The position numbers and the translations under genes are program-made. A DNA stretch of 64,000 nt, taken from positions 1 through 64,000 of the forward strand of contig NZ_NMUA01000021.1 in the NCBI RefSeq assembly GCF_002312805.1. Direction: 5' to 3'. Shown here piece by piece: positions 8,779 to 18,344 of this stretch. The notes below the pieces were generated by a model. It was not told the DNA's origin and made no database searches. It was given only the letters and a program-made list of their open reading frames with translations. Every line of letters starts with the position of its first letter. Within the stretch, counting starts at the first letter, position 1. This stretch comes from Sphingobium sp. D43FB. GTDB lineage: Bacteria > Pseudomonadota > Alphaproteobacteria > Sphingomonadales > Sphingomonadaceae.

Positions 8779-9952
8779 ACAAGTGGCGGCGGGTAGCGAT
8801 CCTCGCTTCCTGTTTCTCTATGCGCTCGCATGGGCCGGTGCCGCGATCGCCTACACGCCGTTTTTGACCATCCTGCTGCCGGTGCGCGTCGATCTGCTCG
8901 CAGGGACGGACAATGTGCGCTGGCTGGCTGCGACCACCTTCCTTGGTGCCATCGCCGCCAGTCTCGCCAATATCCTGTTCGGCTGGCTCAGCGACGTGAC
9001 AGGGCATCGCCGCCTCTGGGTCGCAACCGGCTTGCTCTTGTCCAGCGGGATACTTTGCCTGTTCCCGCATATTGAGCGGTTGGGGCCACTGATTCTGCTC
9101 ATCCTGCTGTGGCAAATGGCGCTCAACATGATGTTGGGTCCATTGGCCGCCTGGGCGGGCGATTGCGTGCCCGACAGGCAAAAAGGACGGCTGGGCGGAC
9201 TACTCGCCTTTGCGCCAGCGTCCGGGGCGCTGGCCGGCGCGTTGGTTACAGTGCCTGGCCTCGCCGATCCGCCTTGGCGCTTTGCGATGGTGGGCATGAT
9301 GGCGATGGCCTGCGTCCTGCCGCTGCTGCTGTTGGGCCCATCGGGCGCTGTCGCCACACGGCGTTTGCAAGGCGCGGCCATAGCGCCGCTGCCCTGGTTG
9401 CGCGCGATGATCACGCGCATGTGGTGCGCCCGCCTGCTGGTCCAGATCGCGGAGGCCGCCCTCTTTGCCTATCTTTATTTCTGGTTTCAGACGATCGACA
9501 CACGCTTCGACGATGCCATTACGGCCCGCATCCTGACCTTGGTTCTGTTCCTGGCGGCACCCTGCGCCTTGATAGCCGGACGCTGGGCCGACCGCCGCGA
9601 TCGGCCGATAGCCCCGCTCTGCATCGCCGCCCTGCTTGCCGCAATCGGCCTTACCGCCATGGCCCTGGCGCGTGGGCCGGTAGCGGCAATCGCGGGATTC
9701 ATGCTGTTTGGCCTTTCCACCAACATCTTCCTGGCGCTGCATAGCGCGCAGACATTGCGCGTGCTGCCCGACGATGGACGACGGGGCCGCAATCTTGGCC
9801 TGTTCAACCTCACCAACACCGTCCCCTCGCTCATCATGCCATCGCTGACGCTTGTGCTGGTGCCGACGCTCGGCTTTTCAGGATTATTTGCGGTTCTGGC
9901 TTTGCTGTCCGCCATCGCAGCCATCCTGCTGCGCGATACAAAACGGCACTGA
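8768..9952 (+). CDS. MFS transporter, probable sugar permease (394 aa)
   Basis: Inner-membrane major facilitator protein with about 12 hydrophobic segments. The first begins FLFLYALAWAGAAIAY, and a motif-A-like loop GWLSDVTGHRR follows the second segment. The ATG at 8768 overlaps the LacI stop by 11 nt; the longer in-frame start at 8699 lies inside LacI and adds a proline-rich non-membrane stretch, so it is rejected. Placed last in the coupled gene run, it probably carries glucose, laminaribiose or similar products of GH16 and GH3 into the cytoplasm. The substrate is inferred from neighbours. Confidence 0.85.
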   Translation: MSPEQVAAGSDPRFLFLYALAWAGAAIAYTPFLTILLPVRVDLLAGTDNVRWLAATTFLGAIAASLANILFGWLSDVTGHRRLWVATGLLLSSGILCLFPHIERLGPLILLILLWQMALNMMLGPLAAWAGDCVPDRQKGRLGGLLAFAPASGALAGALVTVPGLADPPWRFAMVGMMAMACVLPLLLLGPSGAVATRRLQGAAIAPLPWLRAMITRMWCARLLVQIAEAALFAYLYFWFQTIDTRFDDAITARILTLVLFLAAPCALIAGRWADRRDRPIAPLCIAALLAAIGLTAMALARGPVAAIAGFMLFGLSTNIFLALHSAQTLRVLPDDGRRGRNLGLFNLTNTVPSLIMPSLTLVLVPTLGFSGLFAVLALLSAIAAILLRDTKRH

Positions 9953-10008
9953 TCACCAATCGGCGCAAAAGGCTTGATCCTGCTCGCAAGCCATGACAAA
10001 CAGGCGTT

Positions 10009-10020
10009 GAGAACGTTCAC
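10009..10020. promoter_or_regulatory. LacI-type operator before GH3 gene
   Basis: GAGAACGTTCAC matches the palindrome at 375-386 at 11 of 12 positions and keeps the core GAACGTTC. It lies 25 bp before the GH3 start at 10045. This suggests that the GH3 gene has its own regulated promoter rather than depending only on read-through from the MFS gene. Confidence 0.5.
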
Positions 10021-10044
10021 ACAAAATTGCGAGGAAGGATGCCG

Positions 10045-12486
10045 ATGCGCTCAGCAGCGGGAATCATGATCATGGCGCTGGCCATTGGCGGCACTGTGCA
10101 GGCGTCGGGGCAGCCGCGGACATCCGCCGATCCCGTCGTTGTGCCACCGGAAGCGAAGGCAGACCCGTCAGTCTGGCCCGCGGCCCACAGCCCGGCCGCC
10201 ATTACCGATCGCCAGACCGAAGCGGCCATCGATCGCCTGATCGCGCGCATGACGGTGGAGCAGAAGGTCGGACAGACGATACAGGCCGACATCAGCGCGA
10301 TTACGCCGGCGGAACTGGCACGCTATCCCTTAGGATCGATCCTGGCGGGCGGCAACTCCGGCCCATTCGGCAATGAGCGCGCCGATGCCGCGACCTGGAT
10401 CAAGCTGGTCAGCGACTATCGCGCCGCGTCCGAAAGGGCGGGGGCTGGCGTCCCCATCCTGTTCGGCGTCGATGCTGTTCACGGTCATTCCAACCTGCCG
10501 GGCGCAACCATCTTCCCGCACAATATCGGCCTTGGCGCCGCGCATGATCCCGAACTGATCCAGCGCATCGGTATCGCCACCGCAGCGGAAATCGCTGGGT
10601 CCGGGATAGAATGGACCTTTGCCCCGACATTGGCGGTGCCGCAGGATCTGCGCTGGGGCCGCAGCTATGAAGGCTATGCCGCCGACCCGGCGCTGGTGAA
10701 AGCCTATTCCAAGGCGATGGTGGAGGGTTTGCAGGGCGACCTGCTCCCCGGCAAACCGCTCGGCTCGGTACAGGTCGCGGCAACCGCCAAGCATTTTCTG
10801 GCCGATGGCGGGACCAAAGACGGCAAGGATCAGGGCGACGCCCGATTGCCCGAAGCAGAATTGATCCGCATCCATGCGCAAGGCTACCCCGCCGCCATCG
10901 ACGCCGGGGCACTCACCGTCATGGCCAGCTTTTCCAGTTGGAATGGGGCAAAGAACCACGGCAATCCGACGTTGCTGACCGATGTTCTGAAAAAGCGGAT
11001 GGGCTTTGAAGGGCTGATCGTCGGCGACTGGAACGGTCATGGACAGATCCCCGGCTGCACTGTCACGGATTGCGCAGCTTCGATCAATGCGGGGCTGGAC
11101 CTGTTCATGGCTCCCGATAGCTGGAAGGGGTTGTTCGATGCCACGCTGCGCGATGTGCGCAACGGCACCATTCCGATGGCGCGACTGGACGACGCCGTGC
11201 GGCGCAATTTGCGGGTCAAATATAAGCTAGGCCTGATGGGGCCGAACCGGATCGCGCGCGGCGATCCGGCACTGGTCGGAGCCGATGCGCATCTGGCGAT
11301 CGCCCGCGAAGCGGTCGCCAAGTCGCTCGTTCTCCTCAAAAATGAAGGCTCATTGCTCCCCATCCGTCCGGGCGCGAAAGTCCTGGTCACCGGCCCCGGC
11401 GCCGACAATATGGCGATGCAGGCCGGCGGCTGGACCATCACCTGGCAGGGCACGGACACGAGCGCTGCGGATTTCCCCAAAGGCAGCACGATCGGCCGTG
11501 CCATCGTCGATGCCGTCGAGCAGGCTGGCGGTAGCGGGCAGCTGGCACCCACCGGCGATTTTACCGACAAGCCAGACGTCGCGATCGTCGTCTTCGGCGA
11601 GCAGCCCTATGCCGAATTTCAGGGCGACGTATCGAACCTCATCTTCCAGGGTCAGGATGGCGAACGCGAACTGCTCGCCAAATTGAAGGCGCAGGGCATT
11701 CCGACGGTCGCGCTTTTCCTGTCGGGCCGCCCCTTGTTCGTCGGCCCGGCGTTCAACCTTGCCGATGCCTTCGTGGCCGGCTGGCTTCCCGGATCGCAAG
11801 GGCAGGGCGTTGCTGATGTGCTGGTGGCGGGCAAGGACGGCAAACCGGCACGCGACTTCACCGGCCGCTTGCCTTTTGCGTGGCCCGCGGACGCCCGCTC
11901 TCCAGTCACCGCACCCCTTTTCCCAGTCGGCTATGGCCTGGATTACGCCCATCCCCATGCCCAAGGCCCAGTGAATGAAGACCCCCGCGTCGAGCAGGGG
12001 CCAGCGGTCAGCGACAGCCTGTTCCTGCGCACCGGTCGGGTGCTCGATCCATGGCGGCTGGGCCTCGACAGCAGCGTGTCCATGCGCGCCGTCGATATCG
12101 CCGCGCAGGAAGATGCGCGCCAGTTCAAGTGGAGCGGCAAGGGCGATATCGCCATTGACGGCCCGGCCGTTGACATGTTGCGGCAACTCAATGGCGGCTT
12201 TGCCCTGCGCATCGACTGGCGGATGGATGCCCGTGGCACTGGCCCCGTCTCGATCGCGATGGGCAATGCGCGGCTGGATGTCAGCGCACTGGCGGCGGCA
12301 GCGCCGCTGGGCCAGGAAAGCAGCATCCAAATCCCGCTCCAATGTTTCAAGGATAAGGGTGCCGATTTCAAGGCGATCGGAACGCCGTTCCGCATGGGAG
12401 CGGATGCGCCGATGACGGTCAGCCTGCGCAATGTGCGGATCGAGGGCATCGGCACGCCTGTTCCCTGTCCGCCAGCCCTCCCCTGA
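10045..12486 (+). CDS. GH3 exo-beta-glucosidase/glucanase, ExoP-like (813 aa)
   Basis: Exported GH3 enzyme releasing glucose from beta-1,3/1,4-gluco-oligosaccharides. The start at 10045 is chosen because GAGGAAGG (10031-10038) sits 6 nt upstream; TTG at 10027 and ATG at 10039 are less well placed. A signal peptide covers about 1-23. The GH3 N-domain contains PILFGVDAVHGHSN, RWGRSYEGY, the KHF motif (ATAKHFLADGG) and the nucleophile D328 in IVGDWNGHGQ. The GH3 C-domain follows (SLVLLKNEGSLLPI). Residues from about 655 form an extra C-terminal domain like that of ExoP-type enzymes. It closes the beta-glucan locus and is followed by a good terminator. Confidence 0.92.
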   Translation: MRSAAGIMIMALAIGGTVQASGQPRTSADPVVVPPEAKADPSVWPAAHSPAAITDRQTEAAIDRLIARMTVEQKVGQTIQADISAITPAELARYPLGSILAGGNSGPFGNERADAATWIKLVSDYRAASERAGAGVPILFGVDAVHGHSNLPGATIFPHNIGLGAAHDPELIQRIGIATAAEIAGSGIEWTFAPTLAVPQDLRWGRSYEGYAADPALVKAYSKAMVEGLQGDLLPGKPLGSVQVAATAKHFLADGGTKDGKDQGDARLPEAELIRIHAQGYPAAIDAGALTVMASFSSWNGAKNHGNPTLLTDVLKKRMGFEGLIVGDWNGHGQIPGCTVTDCAASINAGLDLFMAPDSWKGLFDATLRDVRNGTIPMARLDDAVRRNLRVKYKLGLMGPNRIARGDPALVGADAHLAIAREAVAKSLVLLKNEGSLLPIRPGAKVLVTGPGADNMAMQAGGWTITWQGTDTSAADFPKGSTIGRAIVDAVEQAGGSGQLAPTGDFTDKPDVAIVVFGEQPYAEFQGDVSNLIFQGQDGERELLAKLKAQGIPTVALFLSGRPLFVGPAFNLADAFVAGWLPGSQGQGVADVLVAGKDGKPARDFTGRLPFAWPADARSPVTAPLFPVGYGLDYAHPHAQGPVNEDPRVEQGPAVSDSLFLRTGRVLDPWRLGLDSSVSMRAVDIAAQEDARQFKWSGKGDIAIDGPAVDMLRQLNGGFALRIDWRMDARGTGPVSIAMGNARLDVSALAAAAPLGQESSIQIPLQCFKDKGADFKAIGTPFRMGADAPMTVSLRNVRIEGIGTPVPCPPALP

Positions 12487-12533
12487 GGCTGCGAATCGCC
12501 GCGAGACGCTGAAGCCGTAAACGGCATCGCGAC

Positions 12534-12570
12534 ATGGCCCGCTTCTTCACCAGGAGGCGGGCCATTTTTT
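12534..12570 (+). terminator. intrinsic terminator after GH3
   Basis: ATGGCCCGC (12534-12542) pairs with GCGGGCCAT (12557-12565), followed by a run of six T (12565-12570). It is a standard rho-independent terminator and ends the beta-glucan locus. Confidence 0.85.
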
Positions 12571-12660
12571 GATAATTGATGTTGGGCACGCGAAAACCCG
12601 GCGTCTGCGGTCGGCTCACCGGGTCAAACCGGCTTTCGCAAGCGGGTCGACAACGACATA

Positions 12661-12674
12661 TGTTAGCGCTATCA
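12661..12674. promoter_or_regulatory. AGCGCT-type operator, site 1
   Basis: TGTTAGCGCTATCA is a 14-bp near-palindrome 80 bp before the GH43 start. It belongs to the set TGWTAGCGCTAWCA, also seen at 22359, 25352, 32594 and 32692. A possible -35 TCGACA (12646-12651) and a -10 CTATCA (12669-12674) would place the site over the -10, suiting a repressor. From memory it resembles the xylose-regulon box of Caulobacter XylR, a LacI-family protein. Confidence 0.6.
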
Positions 12675-12753
12675 CATATCGAAGCGATGGCGTGAGATGT
12701 TTCAAGGCGTCCACTCCGTCATGCCGCGTCGGATAGAATGAGGAGAGGGATTG

Positions 12754-14421
12754 ATGCATATTGGCCTGGGAATAATGGGTCGGCTGCTGCCATTTGCCGC
12801 ATTGGCACTATCCAGCACGGCGGCGCAGGCCGAGCCAGCACGCTTCGAGCGCTTCACTTATGACGGCCAGTCGATCGAGCAGGTGAAGGCCGGACCAGGC
12901 GAATATATCAATCCCATATTGTCGGGCTATTATCCCGATCCGACCATTACCCGCGTGGGCGACGACTATTATCTCGTCAATTCCTCCTTCGCCCATTTCC
13001 CCGGCCTGCCGATCTTCAAGTCGAAGGATCTGGTGAACTGGGTCCAGATCGGCAATGCGATCGACCGGCCTAGCCAGCTCGATTTTACCGGTCGCCGCAC
13101 ATCGGAAGCCGTCTTCGCACCTGACATCAGTTGGCATGATGGCGTCTTCTACATCGTCAATACCTGCGTCGCTTGCCGCAACAACTTCGTAATCACGGCC
13201 ACTGATCCGGCCGGTCCTTGGTCCGACCCCATCTGGCTACCCTTCGAAGGGATCGACCCATCCATCTATTGGGAAGGGGATAAAGCCTATATCGTGAACA
13301 ATCGCGCGCCCGATGAACCGCCGCGCTATGACGGGCATCGCGCCATCTGGATTCAGGAATATGACTGGCGCGCCGGCAAAATGGTCGGCCCCAGCACCCA
13401 GTTGATCAATGGCGGCGTCGACATCAGCAAAAAGCCGGTATGGATCGAAGGGCCGCATATTTTCCGCAAGGATGGCTATTATTATCTGACTGCAGCCGAG
13501 GGCGGCACCAGCGTCAATCACTCCCAGGTCGTGCTGCGATCGAAGAAACTGCGCGGCCCCTATCTCCCTTATGCGGACAATCCCATTCTCACCCAGCGGG
13601 ATATGGACCCCAACCGGCCCGATCCGATTGGGTCCGCCGGGCACGCCAAGTTGATCCAGACGCAAAAGGGGGACTGGTGGGCGACCTTCTTGGCGGTACG
13701 CCCCTATAAGGGCGACTTCTACAATATCGGGCGTGAAACCTTCCTGCTGCCCGTAACATGGAAAGATGGCTGGCCGATCATTCTGCCCCGTGGCGAAAAG
13801 ATACCCCATGTCGGCAAGGTGCCTGACCTGCCCGCCCAGCCTAGCCCTGCGCTGCCGGTGAGCGGCAACTTCACCTACACCGATGATTTCGACGGCGATC
13901 GTCTGGCGATGCAGTGGATCGGTATCCGCACGCCCCACCAACCCTTCTATCGCGTGACCAACGGCGCACTGGAATTGGAAAGTAGCACGCCGCTCGGCGA
14001 TCTGAACGGAGTTCCGGCCTTCGTCGGACGGCGGCAGCAACATGCCGTCGCCACTATGTCCACGACCATGCGCTTCACGCCGGAGAAGGATGGCGACACC
14101 GCCGGGCTGGCCGCAATCCAAAGCGACCGCAGCCATATAGTGTTCGGCGTTACCCAGGTTGGCGGTAAAAAGATGATCGCGCTGACGTCGCGCGACAATG
14201 CCGATACCGATATGCTGGTCACCTCCGCACCGCTGACCGCCACCGGCCCGGTAACGCTCACCATCCGCGCCGAAGGTGGCAAGATGGCGTTCGACTATGA
14301 AGTGGACGGAAAGCGGGCGACGCTGAAATCCGATCTGGACGCGACACTGCTGAGCACGCGTAAAGCGGGAGGTTTCGTCGGAACGGTCGTCGGCCCCTAT
14401 CGCTACACCCCTGCATCCTGA
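12754..14421 (+). CDS. GH43 glycosidase, beta-xylosidase/arabinofuranosidase type (555 aa)
   Basis: Exported five-bladed propeller glycosidase. The ATG at 12754 has AGGAGAGG 5 nt upstream; the adjacent in-frame TTG at 12751 is rejected. A signal peptide ends near AAQA. The three GH43 acidic residues are visible: D62 in GYYPDPTI (base), D168 in GIDPSIYW (pKa modulator) and E232 in WIEGPHIF (acid). A C-terminal beta-sandwich from about 370 (YTDDFDGDRLAMQW) is typical of two-domain GH43 xylosidases. It is first in an operon of GH43, GH43, GH95 and GH27. The family acts on xylo- and arabino-oligosaccharides; exact specificity cannot be read from the sequence. Confidence 0.9.
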   Translation: MHIGLGIMGRLLPFAALALSSTAAQAEPARFERFTYDGQSIEQVKAGPGEYINPILSGYYPDPTITRVGDDYYLVNSSFAHFPGLPIFKSKDLVNWVQIGNAIDRPSQLDFTGRRTSEAVFAPDISWHDGVFYIVNTCVACRNNFVITATDPAGPWSDPIWLPFEGIDPSIYWEGDKAYIVNNRAPDEPPRYDGHRAIWIQEYDWRAGKMVGPSTQLINGGVDISKKPVWIEGPHIFRKDGYYYLTAAEGGTSVNHSQVVLRSKKLRGPYLPYADNPILTQRDMDPNRPDPIGSAGHAKLIQTQKGDWWATFLAVRPYKGDFYNIGRETFLLPVTWKDGWPIILPRGEKIPHVGKVPDLPAQPSPALPVSGNFTYTDDFDGDRLAMQWIGIRTPHQPFYRVTNGALELESSTPLGDLNGVPAFVGRRQQHAVATMSTTMRFTPEKDGDTAGLAAIQSDRSHIVFGVTQVGGKKMIALTSRDNADTDMLVTSAPLTATGPVTLTIRAEGGKMAFDYEVDGKRATLKSDLDATLLSTRKAGGFVGTVVGPYRYTPAS

Positions 14422-14433
14422 AAAGGGCGTCTC

Positions 14434-16008
14434 ATGACCATCAAGTCATCCATCGCCCTGCTGGGGCTGTCGCTGGCCGCCACCACCCTGCCCGCGCAAG
14501 TCTGGCGGGCGGACCAGGGCGATGGCACCTATCGCAATCCCGTCCTCTTCGCCGACTATCCCGATCCCGACATCATTCGCGTCGGCGAGGATTTCTATTT
14601 CATCACCACGACCTTCGCCAATGCGCCAGGCATGACCATTCTTCATTCGAAGGATCTGGTGAACTGGCAGATTGCCGGCCACCTCATGGACCGACTGGAG
14701 GGCAACCCGCGCTATGATCTGAGCGATGGCGGCGATTATCGCCGGGGCTTCTTCGCGGCCAGCATGCGCCATCACAAAGGCACTTTCTATGTGGCCGTCA
14801 GCCCGATAGGGCTCAACACGCGCATTTATCGCGCGAGCAGCCCGACCGGCCCCTGGACCTATACCGAACTGGATCGCCACGCTTTCGACCCGGCGCTGTT
14901 CTTCGAGGATGATGGCCAAGCCTATCTGATGACGTCGATCGGGACGGACGGCACCGTGACATTGCTGACGCTGAACGAGGACGTCACCAAGATTACCGCG
15001 TCCAAGGTCGTCCATTATAACAAAGGCGCGGAAGGATCGAAGATCATCAAGCGCGCGGGCTGGTATTATCTTTTCAACGCGCTCCCTTCCAAACTGGCGC
15101 TGAGCGTCTCGCGGGCGCGCAGCTTGCAGGGACCGTGGGAGACCCGTCCGCAGATCGACGACACCAGCGGCGGCCATCAGGGCGCATTGGTTGATCTGGC
15201 CAATGGCGAATGGGCCGGCTTTGTCATGGTCGATGCCGGATCGATCGGCCGGATGACCAATATCAGCCCGGTATATTGGCAGGACGACTGGCCGATATGG
15301 GGCACGCCCGACGCACCGGGCCGCGTACCCGACCGCGCGCCCAAGCCGATCATGGGCCACCCCTTTGCCGAACCGCCCGCATCGGATGATTTTTCCGCAT
15401 CGACATTGGGCCTGCAATGGCAATGGAACCATAATCCCGATGACCGCCGCTGGTCTTTGCGCGAACGGCCAGGCTTCCTGCGGCTTCACGCAACCCAGGC
15501 CGACCGGCTATGGACGGCACGCAATACGCTGACGCAAAAGGGGCAGGGGCCTCGCAGCCGCGCTATCGTCAAAGTGGACATGCGCGGGTTACGTTCAGGC
15601 GATGTGTGCGGCTTTGGCACATTCGGCAAGATCAGCGCCCAATTGTCGATCGTCGGAGGCGACAAGGGTCGCCGCACCCTGACCATGATGGTGACCGATT
15701 CCACGGAGGATGGCCCCCGCACCGAAACCCGTGTCGCATCCGTGCCCGTGTCGGGCCAGACGCTCTGGCTACGCACCGACATGGACTTCGTCCGTGACGA
15801 AGGCCGCGTCGCCTACAGCCGGGACGGAAGAAAATGGACTGGCGTAGGCGATCATTTCCCGCTCAAATTCGATTGGCGCACCGGCACGTTCCAGGGGCAG
15901 CAATTCGCCCTTTCCTGCTATAATGCGCGGCCGGACGGCGGCTATATCGATATCGACAGCTTCACCCTGTCGCCCTTGCCCGAAGCGGTGGAGGAAGCAA
16001 GGCCATGA
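14434..16008 (+). CDS. GH43 glycosidase, second of pair (524 aa)
   Basis: Exported GH43 enzyme, diverged from its neighbour. A signal peptide covers about 1-21 (MTIKSSIALLGLSLAATTLPA). Catalytic candidates are D44 in ADYPDPDII, D152 in AFDPALFF and E200 in GAEGSKIIK. The EGSK form of the acid motif and the FANAPGMTILHSKDLVNW block recall GH43 subfamily 12 arabinofuranosidases/xylosidases. A C-terminal beta-sandwich begins near 315 (DDFSASTLGLQWQW). The gene starts 12 nt after the first GH43, and its TGA overlaps the GH95 ATG. Two GH43 proteins in tandem may divide side-chain and backbone trimming. Confidence 0.9.
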   Translation: MTIKSSIALLGLSLAATTLPAQVWRADQGDGTYRNPVLFADYPDPDIIRVGEDFYFITTTFANAPGMTILHSKDLVNWQIAGHLMDRLEGNPRYDLSDGGDYRRGFFAASMRHHKGTFYVAVSPIGLNTRIYRASSPTGPWTYTELDRHAFDPALFFEDDGQAYLMTSIGTDGTVTLLTLNEDVTKITASKVVHYNKGAEGSKIIKRAGWYYLFNALPSKLALSVSRARSLQGPWETRPQIDDTSGGHQGALVDLANGEWAGFVMVDAGSIGRMTNISPVYWQDDWPIWGTPDAPGRVPDRAPKPIMGHPFAEPPASDDFSASTLGLQWQWNHNPDDRRWSLRERPGFLRLHATQADRLWTARNTLTQKGQGPRSRAIVKVDMRGLRSGDVCGFGTFGKISAQLSIVGGDKGRRTLTMMVTDSTEDGPRTETRVASVPVSGQTLWLRTDMDFVRDEGRVAYSRDGRKWTGVGDHFPLKFDWRTGTFQGQQFALSCYNARPDGGYIDIDSFTLSPLPEAVEEARP

Positions 16009-18344
16009 AATTCAGCCGTCGCGAGAGCGTTGCGGCGATAGCAGCGGGCACCGCTGCCCTCTCAACCGCGCGCGCGCGTGGGGCAGTCGCTCGCCCGCCC
16101 TCACCTCTTATGCTCTGGTATGAACAGCCCGCATCGGTGTGGACGGAGGCGCTGCCTGTCGGCAACGGACGAATGGGCGCGATGGTCTTTGGTGGCATCC
16201 GCCAGGAACGATTGCAACTCAACGAGTCCACCCTATGGGCGGGCCAGCCCTATGACCCGGTCAACCCTGCGGCGCGTGTCGCGCTATCCAAAGTCCGCGC
16301 GTTGATCTTCGAAGGCAAGATTGCCGAGGCCGAAGCCCTGGCGAACGACGCCGTCCTCGCCACGCCATCCACGCAAATGCCCTATCAGGCCTTTTGCGAT
16401 CTCATGCTGGATTTCTCCGGCCTAGGGCAGACGTCCGACTATCGGCGCAGCCTGGATCTGGACAGCGCCATGGCAACCACCCGATTTACCGCCGATGGCA
16501 TCGATCATCAGCGCCAGGTGATTGCGTCGGCAGGCGATCAGGTCATCGCAATGCGTCTGACGGCATCGGGCGAAGGACAGCTCAACGTCGATATCGGCCT
16601 GGCGTCCCCGCACAAGATCGTCGCGGTTGAGGCCGATGGATCGGCAAACCTGTTGATGACCGGCCGCAATGGCGATGCCGCAGGCATAAAGGGCGGCTTG
16701 CAGTTCGCCGCCCGCCTGTCCGCTTCGGTAGAGGGCGGGCGGATTGAGCCAGGTGCAGGCGGCAGATTGCAAGTACGCGGCGCCGATGCGGTCACGCTAA
16801 TGATCGCCATGGCGACCAGCTATCGTCGGTTCGACGATGTCAGCGGCGATCCCGTAGCTGCGACCCAGGCCACGCTGGATCGCCTGCGTGGCCGTTCCTT
16901 TGCGCGGGTCGCGGCGGATGCAACCGACGCGCATCGGCGGCTCTTTCGCCGCGTGTCGATCGACCTTGGCCGATCGGCCGCCGCAGACCTGCCGACCGAC
17001 AAGCGCATTGCCGCGTCGCCGACCCAGGACGACCCGGCGCTTGCAGCGCTCTATTTCCAATATGGTCGCTACCTGCTGATCTCTTCGTCACGGCCGGGTG
17101 GCCAGCCTGCCAATCTGCAAGGCCTGTGGAACGATAGCCTCAGCCCGCCCTGGGGGTCGAAATATACGATCAACGTCAATACCGAGATGAATTATTGGCC
17201 TGCCGAGACCACGCATCTGGGTGAGTGCGTCACACCGCTGGTCGATATGGTCCGCGACCTCGCTGTCACCGGCGCGGGCACCGCGGCGACCATGTATGGC
17301 GCCCGCGGCTGGGTCGCGCATCATAATACCGACATCTGGCGCGCCAGCGCGCCGATCGACGGCGCGCAGTTCGGGCTATGGCCGACGGGCGGCGCATGGC
17401 TCTGCACACATTTGTGGGATCATTATGATTATGGCCGGGATCGCGCATTCCTGACCTCCATCTATCCGCTGATGGCCGGAGCCGCCCGCTTCTTCCTCGA
17501 TACGTTGCAGCCAGAACCAAAGACCGGCTACCTCGTCACCAACCCGTCGATGAGCCCGGAAAATCCGCATGGTCATGGCGGCACCCTCTGCGCCGGGCCG
17601 ACCATGGACATGGCGATCCTGCGCGACCTGTTCGGTCAGACGATCGCGGCCGCGCAAATTCTGAAAGTAGATGCCGGCTTCGTGGACGAACTGGAGGCTG
17701 CCCGGTCACGCCTTGCGCCTTATCAGGTTGGCCGACAGGGACAGTTGCAGGAGTGGCGGGAGGATTGGGATGCCGATGCACCCGAACAGGATCATCGCCA
17801 TGTCTCGCATCTCTATGGGCTTTATCCCTCGCACCAGATCAGCGTTGAGGATACACCAGAATTGGCCGCCGCGGCGCGCCGGACGCTGGAAATTCGGGGC
17901 GACCGGGCGACCGGCTGGGCGACCGCATGGCGTATCACGCTATGGGCGCGGTTACGCGATGGCGATCATGCCCATCGCATATTGGGCTACCTGCTCGGCC
18001 CCGATCACAGCTATCCCAATATGTTCGACGCCCACCCACCCTTTCAGATCGACGGCAATTTCGGCGGAACGGCCGGGCTCGTCGAAATGCTGCTTTACAG
18101 CCGTGGCGATGTCATCGACCTGCTGCCCGCTTTGCCAAGCGCATGGCCGGAAGGACGTGTCACCGGGCTGCGCGCGCGCGGACGGTGCGGCGTCGATCTC
18201 GCCTGGCGCGATGGGCGGCTCACGCGCGTCACGCTGCACCCCGACATGGACGGCCAAAGGACCATAAGGTTCGGTGGTCGTCGCGCAACGGCATCGCTCA
18301 AGGCCGGACGCACCCTCATGCTTGAAGATGGAGATTTTGCCTGA
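16005..18344 (+). CDS. GH95 family alpha-L-fucosidase/galactosidase (779 aa)
   Basis: Inverting GH95 enzyme; members remove alpha-1,2-L-fucose, or L-galactose, from xyloglucan and other glycans. A twin-arginine-type leader is visible (FSRRESVAAIAAG, ending near ARARGA). The N-terminal domain has LPVGNGRMGAMVFGG and LNESTLWAG. The (alpha/alpha)6 catalytic domain has the hallmark segments NVNTEMNYWPAE, NPSMSPENPHG (catalytic Glu), HRHVSHLYGLYPS and FQIDGNFGGTAGLVEMLL. The full family length is present. ATGA overlap upstream and a 1-nt overlap with GH27 downstream show a tightly coupled operon. Together with GH9 and the O-acetylesterase it hints at fucosylated xyloglucan as substrate. Confidence 0.93.
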   Translation: MKFSRRESVAAIAAGTAALSTARARGAVARPPSPLMLWYEQPASVWTEALPVGNGRMGAMVFGGIRQERLQLNESTLWAGQPYDPVNPAARVALSKVRALIFEGKIAEAEALANDAVLATPSTQMPYQAFCDLMLDFSGLGQTSDYRRSLDLDSAMATTRFTADGIDHQRQVIASAGDQVIAMRLTASGEGQLNVDIGLASPHKIVAVEADGSANLLMTGRNGDAAGIKGGLQFAARLSASVEGGRIEPGAGGRLQVRGADAVTLMIAMATSYRRFDDVSGDPVAATQATLDRLRGRSFARVAADATDAHRRLFRRVSIDLGRSAAADLPTDKRIAASPTQDDPALAALYFQYGRYLLISSSRPGGQPANLQGLWNDSLSPPWGSKYTINVNTEMNYWPAETTHLGECVTPLVDMVRDLAVTGAGTAATMYGARGWVAHHNTDIWRASAPIDGAQFGLWPTGGAWLCTHLWDHYDYGRDRAFLTSIYPLMAGAARFFLDTLQPEPKTGYLVTNPSMSPENPHGHGGTLCAGPTMDMAILRDLFGQTIAAAQILKVDAGFVDELEAARSRLAPYQVGRQGQLQEWREDWDADAPEQDHRHVSHLYGLYPSHQISVEDTPELAAAARRTLEIRGDRATGWATAWRITLWARLRDGDHAHRILGYLLGPDHSYPNMFDAHPPFQIDGNFGGTAGLVEMLLYSRGDVIDLLPALPSAWPEGRVTGLRARGRCGVDLAWRDGRLTRVTLHPDMDGQRTIRFGGRRATASLKAGRTLMLEDGDFA

